In this document: positions 27,845 to 35,740 of the stretch, one piece after another
How positions within the stretch are numbered: position 1 is the first letter of the stretch
Layout of the letters: every line of letters starts with the position of its first letter
NCBI RefSeq assembly: GCF_014256275.1
Contig: NZ_JACCFE010000002.1
Coordinates: forward strand, 3,142,001 to 3,206,000
Reading direction: 5' to 3'
Length of the DNA stretch: 64,000 nt
Source: Rhodococcus sp. 4CII
GTDB lineage: Bacteria; Actinomycetota; Actinomycetes; Mycobacteriales; Mycobacteriaceae
Notes under the pieces: model-generated
Told to the model about the DNA's origin: nothing
The model's input: only the letters and a program-made list of their open reading frames with translations
The model's database searches: none
Position numbers and translations under genes: made by a program

Positions 27845-28357
27845 ATGAATCGGTTCGCCCGGTTCTACGGCGCCAACCCTCTGCACCTGTTGGCCGTGCT
27901 GTTCAGTTTCGCACTCGCGGGTTACGCGGTCGTGGTGGTGGGCCCGGACACGCTGTGGAATCCGGACGCGTGGTGGAAGTCGATCGCCGTGTGGTTTCTC
28001 GGCGCGGTGATCGCCCACGACCTCGTGCTGTTTCCGCTGTACGCGCTCGCCGACCGATCCCTGAGCGCCGGCCTCGACGCGATGCGGGGTCGCAGACGCC
28101 CGCGACCCCGGTCGGTTCCGGCGTTGAACTACATTCGCATTCCGGCGCTCGCGTCCGGGCTCACGCTGCTGCTGTTCCTGCCGGGGATCATCGGGCAGGG
28201 CGCCGACTCGTATGTCGCGGCGACGGGGTTGACGCAGGAACCGTTCCAGGGCCGCTGGCTTCTGCTCACCGCCGCATTCTTCGCGGTGTCCGCCGTGGCG
28301 TATGCCGTCCGACTCGCGCTGTCCCGCACCACCGGTGACGGGGTGCGGGGATCGTGA
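27845..28357 (+). CDS. four-helix membrane protein, function unknown
   Basis: 170 residues, four hydrophobic segments (LLAVLFSFALAGYAVVVVG, SIAVWFLGAVIAHDLVLFPLYALA, LASGLTLLLFLPGIIGQGADS and LLLTAAFFAVSAVAYAVRLAL). It starts one base after the stop of the Moco-cytochrome gene and overlaps the methyltransferase start by four bases. It could be an extra membrane subunit of the Moco enzyme (inference). No family name is assigned with confidence. Confidence 0.8.
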   Translation: MNRFARFYGANPLHLLAVLFSFALAGYAVVVVGPDTLWNPDAWWKSIAVWFLGAVIAHDLVLFPLYALADRSLSAGLDAMRGRRRPRPRSVPALNYIRIPALASGLTLLLFLPGIIGQGADSYVAATGLTQEPFQGRWLLLTAAFFAVSAVAYAVRLALSRTTGDGVRGS

Positions 28358-29013
28358 GGAGACCCGACGTCTCCACGGACCTTCTGCTGCGACGGGCGTC
28401 GGCGGGGCTGCCGTGCTGGGTGCGTGATGCGCGGGGAACGCGCCGGGCCCTGCCGCTCGACCGGTGGATGGGCGGCGACGCGTCCTCCCTCTCCGACCGG
28501 ATCGCCGACCGGATCATGCTCACCGGGTGTCGCGGCCCCACCGTCGATCTGGGGTGCGGTCCGGGCCGGCTCACCGCGGCGCTCGTGGCCGCCGGTGTCA
28601 CGGCGCTGGGTGTCGACTCCTCGTTCACTGCAGTCCAATTGACGATCCGACGCGGAGGTCTCGCGTTGCATCGGGACATCTTCGCGCCGCTGCCGCGCTC
28701 CGGCCACTGGGACAGGGTGCTCCTCGCCGACGGCAACATCGGCATCGGCGGAGAACCGGTCCGGGTGCTTCGCCGCGCGCGAGAACTGCTGCAACCACAC
28801 GGAATTGTGATCGCGGAGGTGGATCCGCCGACCATCCCCGACGTCCGCTACGACCTCCTGCGGTGGGAGACGGAACATCTCGTCGGGGAGTGGTTCGCCT
28901 GGGCGAGCGTCGGGGTCACGGCCATGGCCGCGGTCGCACGTGCGGCCGGACTTCGCGTGATCGACGTTCTCGACCACGCGAATCGGTATTTCGTGCGGAT
29001 GGAACGGGCGTAG
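28354..29013 (+). CDS. class I SAM-dependent methyltransferase
   Basis: 219 residues. SAM-binding motif I TVDLGCGPGRLTAAL (65-71 core) followed by LGVDSS as the acidic strand-2 end; motif near HWDRVLLADGNIGIGG and a C-terminal VIAEVDPPTIPDVRYDLLRWE. The substrate is unknown. GTG start in a GTGA overlap with the membrane protein gene, so it is the third gene of the Moco unit. Similar trios of Moco oxidoreductase, membrane protein and methyltransferase next to glycosyltransferases occur in other actinobacteria (recalled, unchecked). Confidence 0.85.
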   Translation: MRRPDVSTDLLLRRASAGLPCWVRDARGTRRALPLDRWMGGDASSLSDRIADRIMLTGCRGPTVDLGCGPGRLTAALVAAGVTALGVDSSFTAVQLTIRRGGLALHRDIFAPLPRSGHWDRVLLADGNIGIGGEPVRVLRRARELLQPHGIVIAEVDPPTIPDVRYDLLRWETEHLVGEWFAWASVGVTAMAAVARAAGLRVIDVLDHANRYFVRMERA

Positions 29014-29021
29014 GGCACTCT

Positions 29022-29040
29022 CTCCCATCCGATGTGGGAG
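29022..29040. terminator. small hairpin after the methyltransferase gene
   Basis: CTCCCA / TGGGAG arms with a seven-base loop, without a T-run. A weak terminator at best; it could also be part of the 5' leader of the next gene. Confidence 0.3.
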
Positions 29041-29105
29041 TTGCGTCGAATACCTAGTGAACATCCACCCGAAACCCCTTCCGCAGGAAAGGTTGTTTGA
29101 TCATC

Positions 29106-29777
29106 ATGTCGAACTATCGAAATGCACTCGTCACCGCGGCCATCGGCGCACTGGCATTCGCCCCGCTGGCCGCATGTTCGAGCAACGATTCGAGTACGTC
29201 CGCGGCCACCAGCGCAGCAGCGACTTCCACACAGCCCGAACCCGCCGCACAGGTCGACAACCTGACCGGCGTCAGTACCGCCGTCGCACTCGATCCCGGA
29301 TTCACCGGCGCGCTGACGACCCTCGGTCTCACACCCGGGGTGGTGGGAACGGCAACCCTCGCCGACGGGTCGGTCAGCTTCCCCATCACGGGCGGCAACG
29401 TGAAGTATTGGGAGCCGGGCACGGTCGACCCCTACGTTCAGGGCGAAATCATGCACGACGGCAGCGGATTGTCGCTCGCCGCACCGGGAACCACGGTCGA
29501 GCTGACCGATTTCACGATCGACCCCGGCACCTCACTCCTCACCGGTGACGTGAGCGTCAACGGTGCCTCGGCCGCCACCGATGTGGTGTTGTTCGATCTC
29601 AACGGTCGCACGTTGAAGCCCCTGCAGACGGGTCCGAACGACACCGCGATCCTGCAGGGAACCGAGGTGAAGATGTCGGCGGATGCGGCCGGTCTGCTCA
29701 ACCAGACGTTCAAGACGGATGCCGTGACGCCGGGCCTGCTCGTCGGTGTCGCCACCATCACGATCGCCACCAAGTGA
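29106..29777 (+). CDS. secreted lipoprotein, function unknown
   Basis: 223 residues. Signal peptide MSNYRNALVTAAIGALAFAPLA with lipobox LAAC, then a Ser/Ala/Thr-rich linker and a beta-rich domain (LTGVSTAVALDPGFTGALTTLGLTPG .. GLSLAAPGTTVELTDFTIDPGTSLLTGDVSVNG) that ends in GVATITIATK. No cysteines after the lipobox. The pattern of two repeated VALDP/IDPGT strands suggests a small all-beta domain; no named family is recognised. ATG at 29106 was preferred to TTG at 29097; GGAAAGG lies 12 bases upstream. It converges on the large membrane protein gene with 39 bases between. Confidence 0.75.
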   Translation: MSNYRNALVTAAIGALAFAPLAACSSNDSSTSAATSAAATSTQPEPAAQVDNLTGVSTAVALDPGFTGALTTLGLTPGVVGTATLADGSVSFPITGGNVKYWEPGTVDPYVQGEIMHDGSGLSLAAPGTTVELTDFTIDPGTSLLTGDVSVNGASAATDVVLFDLNGRTLKPLQTGPNDTAILQGTEVKMSADAAGLLNQTFKTDAVTPGLLVGVATITIATK

Positions 29778-29816
29778 TCGCCGGCCCGCGAAATGGCAAC
29801 TCGGACGCGCCGGTCG

Positions 29817-31217
29817 TCACCAGTTGGTGAACACCAGATGGTTGACGGCCAGCGCCCCGAGAGCCTGCACCGCAAGCCAGAACCGATGGCTGCCCCTCGG
29901 CAGGAGTGCGGGGGCGGCCAGGAGCCACATCTCGAACGGCAGCCAGATCCGCTCGGTCTCGGCCTTGCTCAACGCGCTCAGGTCGGCGATCACCACCGCC
30001 AGGAGCGCCGACAGCACGAGGACGGGGACCGGCGACAGCGCCCGGATCCGCGACCACGCGAACGCCCGGGGCAGCGCGGCGGGCACCGCCAGGCCGACGG
30101 CGCAGACGAGGGAGGCGAAGTTCGCCCATCCCCAGTACGCGAACGGGCGATCCGATGCGATGCCCTGGTAGTAACGTTCCTGGACCAGGTTGTAGCCGTC
30201 GAACCACCAGAATCCGTACGCCGTGAAGACGGCCGCCACCGCGACTGCCCCGACCAGCGCTCCCGCCAGCGGTCGGGCGGTGCGGGCGATCACCAGGACC
30301 GCGACGGCCGGTATCGCCATCAGACCGAGTCCGTAACTGAGGTAGACGCCGAACCCGAGCAGCACGCCGGCAGCGACGGCGACCGCACCGGGGTGCCGGA
30401 CGGCGCGCCCCGCCGACAGCGCGAGCAGGGCGACCCCCCACGCCACGACCCCGGCGAACAGCGCGTCCGCCGACACGGCCACCCAGATCGCGGCCGGAGC
30501 GAGGGCGAGGAACGGCGCCGCCCGGCGAGCCGTCACCTCGTCACCGAGCGCGCGGACGGCGACGATCACGGCGGCGCCGGCACTCGACCCGACCGCCACG
30601 CACAACGCGGACGCCCACACCCCGCCGCCGAGCCCGATCCGGTCGAGCCACACGAACGTCAGCAGCGCACCGGGCGGATGCCCGGACACGTGCGTGGTCC
30701 ACGAATCGGGCTGGTGGTCCAGGATCCGATCCGCGAAGCCCCGCAGAGTCGCCGGGATGTCGGTGATGCCCGGGACCTCGTGCAGATACTCGTCGGTGGA
30801 GGTCAGGCGGCCGACGAACCCCCGCTGCCAGCCGTCGACCAGCGCGAGCGCCATCGCCCACGCCGCGGACACGAACCACACGCCGACGGTGAGAGGGCGC
30901 CACGACAGCGTCTGCGCCAGCCCGGGCCCCCATACGACGACCGCCACCGCGAGGGCGATCGCGACGGGCGTCCCCCACCCCACGTGGACGTCGCGGAATC
31001 CGAACAGCGGCGCCGCGTCCGCGAAGTCCCGCACACTCTTCGCCGTGCGGTGGACGATGGGGGTGATCGTCTCGTTTCCGAGGCGGGGAACGACGAACGC
31101 GACCACCACGAGTACCAGGGCGAGCCCGGCGCCGGCGAAGTCGCGGTAGAGAAAGTTCCGCTCCTCGGCGCGTGGTGGAGATCCGATGACGTCATCTCCT
31201 TTCGGCGAAAGTCGCAC
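29817..31217 (-). CDS. polytopic membrane protein, GT-C glycosyltransferase-like
   Basis: 466 residues with about 11 hydrophobic segments. The large loop after the third or fourth segment holds STDEYLHEVPGITDIPATLRGFADRI and a HVSGHPPGALL motif, the region where lipid-linked-sugar GT-C enzymes keep their catalytic acids. It resembles Rv0541c of M. tuberculosis in size and setting (recalled). The probable donor is a polyprenyl-phosphate sugar (inference). GTG start with no clear ribosome site. It is divergent from the phosphorylase-epimerase-glycosyltransferase operon, with about 33 bases between the starts. Confidence 0.75.
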   Translation of the reverse strand: MRLSPKGDDVIGSPPRAEERNFLYRDFAGAGLALVLVVVAFVVPRLGNETITPIVHRTAKSVRDFADAAPLFGFRDVHVGWGTPVAIALAVAVVVWGPGLAQTLSWRPLTVGVWFVSAAWAMALALVDGWQRGFVGRLTSTDEYLHEVPGITDIPATLRGFADRILDHQPDSWTTHVSGHPPGALLTFVWLDRIGLGGGVWASALCVAVGSSAGAAVIVAVRALGDEVTARRAAPFLALAPAAIWVAVSADALFAGVVAWGVALLALSAGRAVRHPGAVAVAAGVLLGFGVYLSYGLGLMAIPAVAVLVIARTARPLAGALVGAVAVAAVFTAYGFWWFDGYNLVQERYYQGIASDRPFAYWGWANFASLVCAVGLAVPAALPRAFAWSRIRALSPVPVLVLSALLAVVIADLSALSKAETERIWLPFEMWLLAAPALLPRGSHRFWLAVQALGALAVNHLVFTNW

Positions 31218-31250
31218 TCGCGCCCAGCATAACGACGGAGGATGGAGCGT

Positions 31251-32057
31251 ATGACCGCAACGAGTTCACCCGGCACGCCCCGCGCGGACGTCGCCGTGAT
31301 CGGAGGGAGCGGCTTCTACTCGTTCTTCGACGAGGGAGCCGCGGAAGTCACGATCGACACGCCGTACGGCAGCCCCAGCGCCCCGATCACGGTGGGAGAC
31401 GTCGAGGGCAGACGGGTCGCGTTCCTTCCCCGGCACGGCGTGCAGCACGAATTCGCACCCCACACGATCCCCTACCGCGCGAACCTGTGGGCGCTGCGGA
31501 TGCTGGGCGTGCGGCAGGTGTTCGCACCGTGCGCCGCCGGCAGCCTCACCCCCGACCTCGGTCCGGGGGCGATGGTCGTACCCGACCAACTGGTCGATCG
31601 CACCAGCGGTCGCGCGCAGACGTATTTCGACGGCGGCGGTGTGCACGTCCAATTCGCCGACCCGTACTGCGACGACCTGCGCAAGGCCGCCTCCCGGCCG
31701 GGCACCGTGGAGGGCGGAGTGCTGGTGGTGGTGGAGGGACCGCGATTCTCCACCCGCGCGGAGAGCGTCTGGTTCGCCCGGCAGGGCTGGACGCTGGTCA
31801 ACATGACGGGCCACCCCGAGGCGGTTCTCGCTCGCGAACTCGAGATGTGTTACGCCACCGTCGCTCTGGTCACCGATCTGGATGCGGGCATCGAGGCGGG
31901 GGCCGGGGTGCGCGCGGTCGACGTGTTCGCCGAGTTCGAGCGCAACCTGGGGTCGCTGAAGACGCTGGTGCGGTCGGCGATCGCCGCGGCCCCCGAGGGG
32001 CCCTGCGAAGCCTGCCGCGCCCATGAGGACGTGACCCTGCCGATCGAGTTGCCGTGA
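31251..32057 (+). CDS. S-methyl-5'-thioadenosine / purine nucleoside phosphorylase
   Basis: 268 residues. MTAP/PNP family 2 motifs: VAVIGGSGFYSF at the N-terminus (phosphate loop), FLPRHGVQHEFAPHTIPYRAN, a VVEGPRFSTRAES segment, and the ribose/base-binding VNMTGHPEAVLARELEMCYA. Phosphorolysis of methylthioadenosine (or inosine/guanosine) returns adenine from polyamine, quorum-signal or methyltransferase-related chemistry. ATG at 31251 is used because the upstream ATG at 31242 is directly adjacent to the ribosome site GGAGG. It is first of a four-gene overlapping operon and corresponds in position to Rv0535 (recalled). Confidence 0.9.
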   Translation: MTATSSPGTPRADVAVIGGSGFYSFFDEGAAEVTIDTPYGSPSAPITVGDVEGRRVAFLPRHGVQHEFAPHTIPYRANLWALRMLGVRQVFAPCAAGSLTPDLGPGAMVVPDQLVDRTSGRAQTYFDGGGVHVQFADPYCDDLRKAASRPGTVEGGVLVVVEGPRFSTRAESVWFARQGWTLVNMTGHPEAVLARELEMCYATVALVTDLDAGIEAGAGVRAVDVFAEFERNLGSLKTLVRSAIAAAPEGPCEACRAHEDVTLPIELP

Positions 32058-33121
32058 CCTGTGCGCGGGTACTGCTTACGGGCGCAGCCGGATTCATCGG
32101 CGGGCACGTTCGCGGTGCGCTGAGCGACGCCGGTTTCGACGTCGTGCCCGTCGACGCACTGCTGCCTTCCGCGCACGGGGCCGACGCCGAACCACCGGAC
32201 GGGGTCCGGCGCGCCGACGTCCGCGACCTTCCCGCGCTGACGGCGCTGCTGCGGGGCGTCGACGTGGTGTGCCATCAGGCCGCAGTCGTCGGGGCCGGGG
32301 TGGATGCCGGCGACGCACCTGCCTACGCCAGCCACAACGATTTCGGTACGGCGACACTGCTGGCGGCGATGCACGAATCCGGTTGCAATAGATTGGTACT
32401 CGCCTCGTCCATGGTCGTGTACGGGGAGGGGCGGTACCGCAACGCACGGGGCGAGTTGGTGACTCCCGCGCCCCGCAGGCGCGCGGACCTCGACGCGGGA
32501 ATCTTCGACGATGCGGACCCGGAGACCGGTGAGCCGCTCGATTGGGCACTGGTGGAGGAAGATTCGCCGCTGCGGCCACGTAGCCTCTACGCCGCCAGCA
32601 AGGTCGCGCAGGAAAACTATGCCCTCGCGTGGTCGCTGGCCACCGGCGGTTCGGTGACGGCGCTGCGGTACCACAACGTATACGGCGACCACATGCCGCG
32701 CAACACCCCGTACTCCGGTGTCGCCGCGATGTTCCGGTCCTCCCTCGAAGCCGGCGAACCACCGCGCGTATTCGAGGACGGCCGGCAGACGCGGGACTTC
32801 GTGCACGTCCGCGACGTCGCGGCGGCGAACGTGGCCGCGGTCGACCGCGCACTGCCGGGGTTCTCGGCGTTCAATGTGTGCTCGGGACAACCGATCACAA
32901 TCGGCGAGGTGGCCGCCACCCTCGCTCGAGCCTGCGGCGGCCCCGCGCCCCTCGTCACCAGCGAGTACCGTCCCGGCGACGTGCGGCACATCGTCGCCAA
33001 TCCCCGTTCGGCCAGAGAGAAACTGGGGTTCCGGGCACGCATCATGCCCGCCGAGGGAATCGCGGCGTTCGCGCACGCACCCCTGCGGAACGCGGCGGCG
33101 GCAGGACCTCCCTGTGTCTGA
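32054..33121 (+). CDS. NAD-dependent nucleotide-sugar epimerase/dehydratase (GalE-like)
   Basis: 355 residues. Rossmann motif LLTGAAGFIGGHV at the N-terminus, VCHQAAVVGAGVD, catalytic S..Y..K as SLYAASKVAQENY, and DFVHVRDVAAANVAA near the sugar site. An extended SDR that probably converts a UDP- or GDP-sugar; substrate unknown. GTG start overlaps the phosphorylase stop (GTGA), and its last 8 bases overlap the next glycosyltransferase. Equivalent by neighbourhood to galE3/Rv0536. Confidence 0.9.
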   Translation: MTCARVLLTGAAGFIGGHVRGALSDAGFDVVPVDALLPSAHGADAEPPDGVRRADVRDLPALTALLRGVDVVCHQAAVVGAGVDAGDAPAYASHNDFGTATLLAAMHESGCNRLVLASSMVVYGEGRYRNARGELVTPAPRRRADLDAGIFDDADPETGEPLDWALVEEDSPLRPRSLYAASKVAQENYALAWSLATGGSVTALRYHNVYGDHMPRNTPYSGVAAMFRSSLEAGEPPRVFEDGRQTRDFVHVRDVAAANVAAVDRALPGFSAFNVCSGQPITIGEVAATLARACGGPAPLVTSEYRPGDVRHIVANPRSAREKLGFRARIMPAEGIAAFAHAPLRNAAAAGPPCV

Positions 33122-33788
33122 GCGTGCCCCGATCACTCCGCCGGACGTCACCGTGGTGATCCCGTGCATGAACGAGGCCGGATCCCTGCCCGGGGTGCTG
33201 GCAGCGGTACCCCACGACTATCGGACGATGGTGGTGGACAACAACTCCACCGACGGAACCGCCGCCGTCGCGCGCGACCACGGTGCGTCGGTCGTCCGGG
33301 AGCAGGTCCCCGGCTACGGTGCGGCCGTGCACGCCGGGGTGCTCGCGGCCCGCACGACCGCGGTCTGTGTGCTGGACGGGGACGGTTCGATGGACCCCGG
33401 CGATCTCCCGGAACTGGTGGCAGCACTGAACTCTGGCGCCGATCTCGCGGTGGGACGGCGGCGGGCCGACCGGCGCGGAACCTGGCCGCTGCACAGCAGA
33501 ATCGGCAACGCCGTCCTCGCCGCACGCCTTCGGCGCCGGTACGGGCTGCCCATTCACGACATCGGGGCCATGCGAGCCGTGCGCAGGCAGGACCTCCTCG
33601 ACCTGGGTGTCACCGACCGCAGGTCCGGCTATCCCCTGCAACTCCTCGTCCTCGCAGGCCGCGCCCACTGGCGGGTCGCGGAACGCGACATCACCTACCG
33701 TCCGCGCACCGCGGGCACGTCGAAGGTGTCGGGTTCGCTGAAGGGCACCGTCGTCGCCGTCCACGACTTCTGGAAGGTGATCGGGTGA
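33114..33788 (+). CDS. family 2 glycosyltransferase (polyprenyl-phosphate sugar synthase-like)
   Basis: 224 residues. GT-A fold: VTVVIPCMNEAGSL, VVDNNSTDGTAAVARDHGA, metal-binding LDGDGSMDPGD (D88/D90) and a DIGAMRAVRRQDLLDLG acceptor loop. C-terminal SGYPLQLLVLAGRAHWRVAE and RTAGTSKVSGSLKGTV are typical of dolichol-phosphate-mannose-synthase-like proteins. No C-terminal membrane helices. GTG at 33114 with AGGA upstream, overlapping the epimerase. It likely loads a sugar on a lipid phosphate for the membrane enzyme encoded divergently (inference). Confidence 0.9.
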   Translation: MSERAPITPPDVTVVIPCMNEAGSLPGVLAAVPHDYRTMVVDNNSTDGTAAVARDHGASVVREQVPGYGAAVHAGVLAARTTAVCVLDGDGSMDPGDLPELVAALNSGADLAVGRRRADRRGTWPLHSRIGNAVLAARLRRRYGLPIHDIGAMRAVRRQDLLDLGVTDRRSGYPLQLLVLAGRAHWRVAERDITYRPRTAGTSKVSGSLKGTVVAVHDFWKVIG

Positions 33789-34459
33789 GTCTCGACGTCG
33801 CCGTACTCGTGGTCGCGAAGGCGCCGGTTCCCGGTTTCGCGAAGACGCGGCTCGCCCGGGAGGTCGGCGACGTCCGGGCCGCCGACCTGGCCGCCGCCTC
33901 GCTGCTGGACACCCTCGACGCCGTCCTCGACGCCCGCGTCGCACAGCGGGTGGTGGCGATCACCGGCGACCTCGACCGAGCCGTCCAAAGTCCCGACATC
34001 ACTGCCGCGCTGGGACGTTTCACGGTCGTGCCGCAGCGGGGTGACGACTTCGCCGAACGACTGGTCAACGCCCACGCCGACGCGTTCGCCGCGTTCGGCC
34101 TGCCCGTCCTCCAGATCGGGATGGACACACCGCAGGTGACCGCGGGTCTGCTGGCGGACTCGGCGGGTCTGCTCACCGAGAGGCCGGGCCGATGCGTCCT
34201 CGGGCTCGCGGAAGACGGCGGGTGGTGGATCCTCGGCGTCCCCGACGCGGACGCCGCGGAGGCGATACGCCCGGTTCCCACGTCGAGTCCCGACACCGGC
34301 CGGCTCACCCGGGACGCGCTGCTCGCCGCCGGCGCCGAGGTGCTGTCGCTGCCGACACTCCGCGACGTCGACTACGCGACCGACGTCGCGCCGGTGGCCG
34401 CCCTGTGTCGCGAGTCCAGCCGCTTCCGCCGTGAGTACTTGTCAACCGCCCGCGGTTGA
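33785..34459 (+). CDS. DUF2064 / CofC-like nucleotidyl- or glycosyltransferase family protein
   Basis: 224 residues, GT-A-like fold. N-terminal VLVVAKAPVPGFAKTRLAREVGD is the family signature (a CofC/GlmU-like loop); GMDTPQVTAGLLADSAGLL and LGLAEDGGWWILGVP follow. Activity unknown; such genes accompany GT2 genes (TIGR04282/04283 pair, recalled). GTG start overlaps the GT2 stop (GTGA). The last nine residues (EYLSTARG and one R before) are encoded by palindrome B3, whose right arm supplies the TGA stop. The family protein proper therefore ends near CRESSRFR. Confidence 0.85.
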   Translation: MSLDVAVLVVAKAPVPGFAKTRLAREVGDVRAADLAAASLLDTLDAVLDARVAQRVVAITGDLDRAVQSPDITAALGRFTVVPQRGDDFAERLVNAHADAFAAFGLPVLQIGMDTPQVTAGLLADSAGLLTERPGRCVLGLAEDGGWWILGVPDADAAEAIRPVPTSSPDTGRLTRDALLAAGAEVLSLPTLRDVDYATDVAPVAALCRESSRFRREYLSTARG

Positions 34460-34472
34460 CAAGTACTCACGG
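34429..34472. repeat. palindromic repeat family B, copy 3 (best copy)
   Basis: Perfect 21-base arms (34429-34449 and 34452-34472; left begins CCGTGAGTACTTGTCAACC) separated by just CC. It could extrude as a cruciform or make a very stable RNA hairpin. The 3' end of the DUF2064-type gene reads into it. Confidence 0.93.
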
Positions 34473-34562
34473 GTCGTTGATGCACGAATGTCCTACTGCT
34501 GTAACGCGCCGTCACTTCCACCCCACTCGACGACTCGGCTCCCGCGCGTACCATCGGAGTAG

Positions 34563-35702
34563 ATGTCGGAGAGAATGACACGCCATCCGTCCACCGTGGC
34601 CGACTGGAGCAACGACCGCCGCAAGGCGCGTCTCCACGCGACGCGGCTCGGGCACCACTGGCAGAAATTCGGTCGCACCCGGCGCTTCCTCACCGCAGTC
34701 GCGCTCGGGACCGTTCCCCTGCTCCTGGCCGGCGGCCAGTACTGGGTGCACGACGTGCAACCCGAACGCGAACGCCTCGCGCTGACCCAGCCCCAGATCT
34801 CCGAGGTGTACGACGCGCACTCCCCCGCCGACCACGACACCGCGGTCGTCGACCTGGTCGGGCTGGGCAACAAGGACGCCACCGAGACCGCTCGAACGCT
34901 GTCCGCGTACGACCGCATCGGGCGGGTGTGGGCGGTCCGGTACGACAACGGCGGCATCGACACCAAGGTCATCAGCGAACTCATCGCCACCCGCGCCGCC
35001 GAGGAGGGCATCGACAACATCGTCCTGTCCGGCCACAGCATGGGCGGCGTCGTCGCGTTGGAGGTCGCGCAGCACATCTACGAGGACACGGATGCCGACC
35101 TCCTCGGTGTCGTGCTGGACTGCACGCCCGTCGACCTGCACGCCGTCCGCGCAGGCAGCCGCGACAGCGGCGAGGACATGCTGCGCTGGATCGGCTGGCT
35201 GCCCGGTGCCCGGGAGAGCAGGACGATGCGCCTGGTGGTGGAGACCGCGGCGCGTCAGAGCCGGTTCCTGGACACCGAGTCGGATTGGTACCCGCACATC
35301 GACGTCGCCGAGTTCCGGGACGTCCTCGACGAGGTCCTCACCGAGAAGGTGTTGTCGCACGACGTGGCGAGCAACGGGCTGATCGAATCGCAGTTCAAGA
35401 CCATCGTCGCGTCCGGCGCGATCGACAACCTGAAGTCGCTGGCCGTGGAGACGGACGACAAACCGCGGCCCGGAATCGTCTTCGTGCGCCCCCGCGCGGG
35501 ATGGAAGGACCCGGTGGTCGACGTCGACTACACGCAGAAGATCCTCGTCGAGCAGTCCGGCGGCGCCGACGGGACACTGCTCGTCGCGAAACTCGACGGC
35601 ACCGGCCACGCCAACCCGAACCAGCAGCCCGTCGCCTACAACAACGCGATCACCGACCGGATCCTGCCGTTCCTCCGCCCCGTACAGCTCCGCCGCCCGT
35701 GA
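34563..35702 (+). CDS. membrane-anchored alpha/beta hydrolase
   Basis: 379 residues. A basic N-terminus is followed by one hydrophobic segment (TAVALGTVPLLLAGGQYWV, about 44-62), which should leave the hydrolase domain outside the membrane. Nucleophile elbow GHSMGG with S159; the probable catalytic histidine is in LDGTGHANPNQQPVAY near the C-terminus. A large lid-like insertion (about 190-320) separates them. Substrate unknown; lipases, thioesterases and cutinase-like envelope esterases share this layout. ATG at 34563; stop TGA lies in the left arm of palindrome B4. It converges on the enoyl-CoA hydratase gene. Confidence 0.85.
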   Translation: MSERMTRHPSTVADWSNDRRKARLHATRLGHHWQKFGRTRRFLTAVALGTVPLLLAGGQYWVHDVQPERERLALTQPQISEVYDAHSPADHDTAVVDLVGLGNKDATETARTLSAYDRIGRVWAVRYDNGGIDTKVISELIATRAAEEGIDNIVLSGHSMGGVVALEVAQHIYEDTDADLLGVVLDCTPVDLHAVRAGSRDSGEDMLRWIGWLPGARESRTMRLVVETAARQSRFLDTESDWYPHIDVAEFRDVLDEVLTEKVLSHDVASNGLIESQFKTIVASGAIDNLKSLAVETDDKPRPGIVFVRPRAGWKDPVVDVDYTQKILVEQSGGADGTLLVAKLDGTGHANPNQQPVAYNNAITDRILPFLRPVQLRRP

Positions 35703-35740
35703 GTACTTGTCAACCGCCCGCGGTTAACAAGTACTTGCGG
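35697..35740. repeat. palindromic repeat family B, copy 4
   Basis: Arms 35697-35717 and 35720-35740, the same as copy 3 except for changes in the right arm (TTAAC for TTGAC, CTTGCGG for CTCACGG). Both convergent genes stop inside it: the hydrolase at TGA 35700-35702, the crotonase at TAA (plus-strand 35726-35724). Confidence 0.9.
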
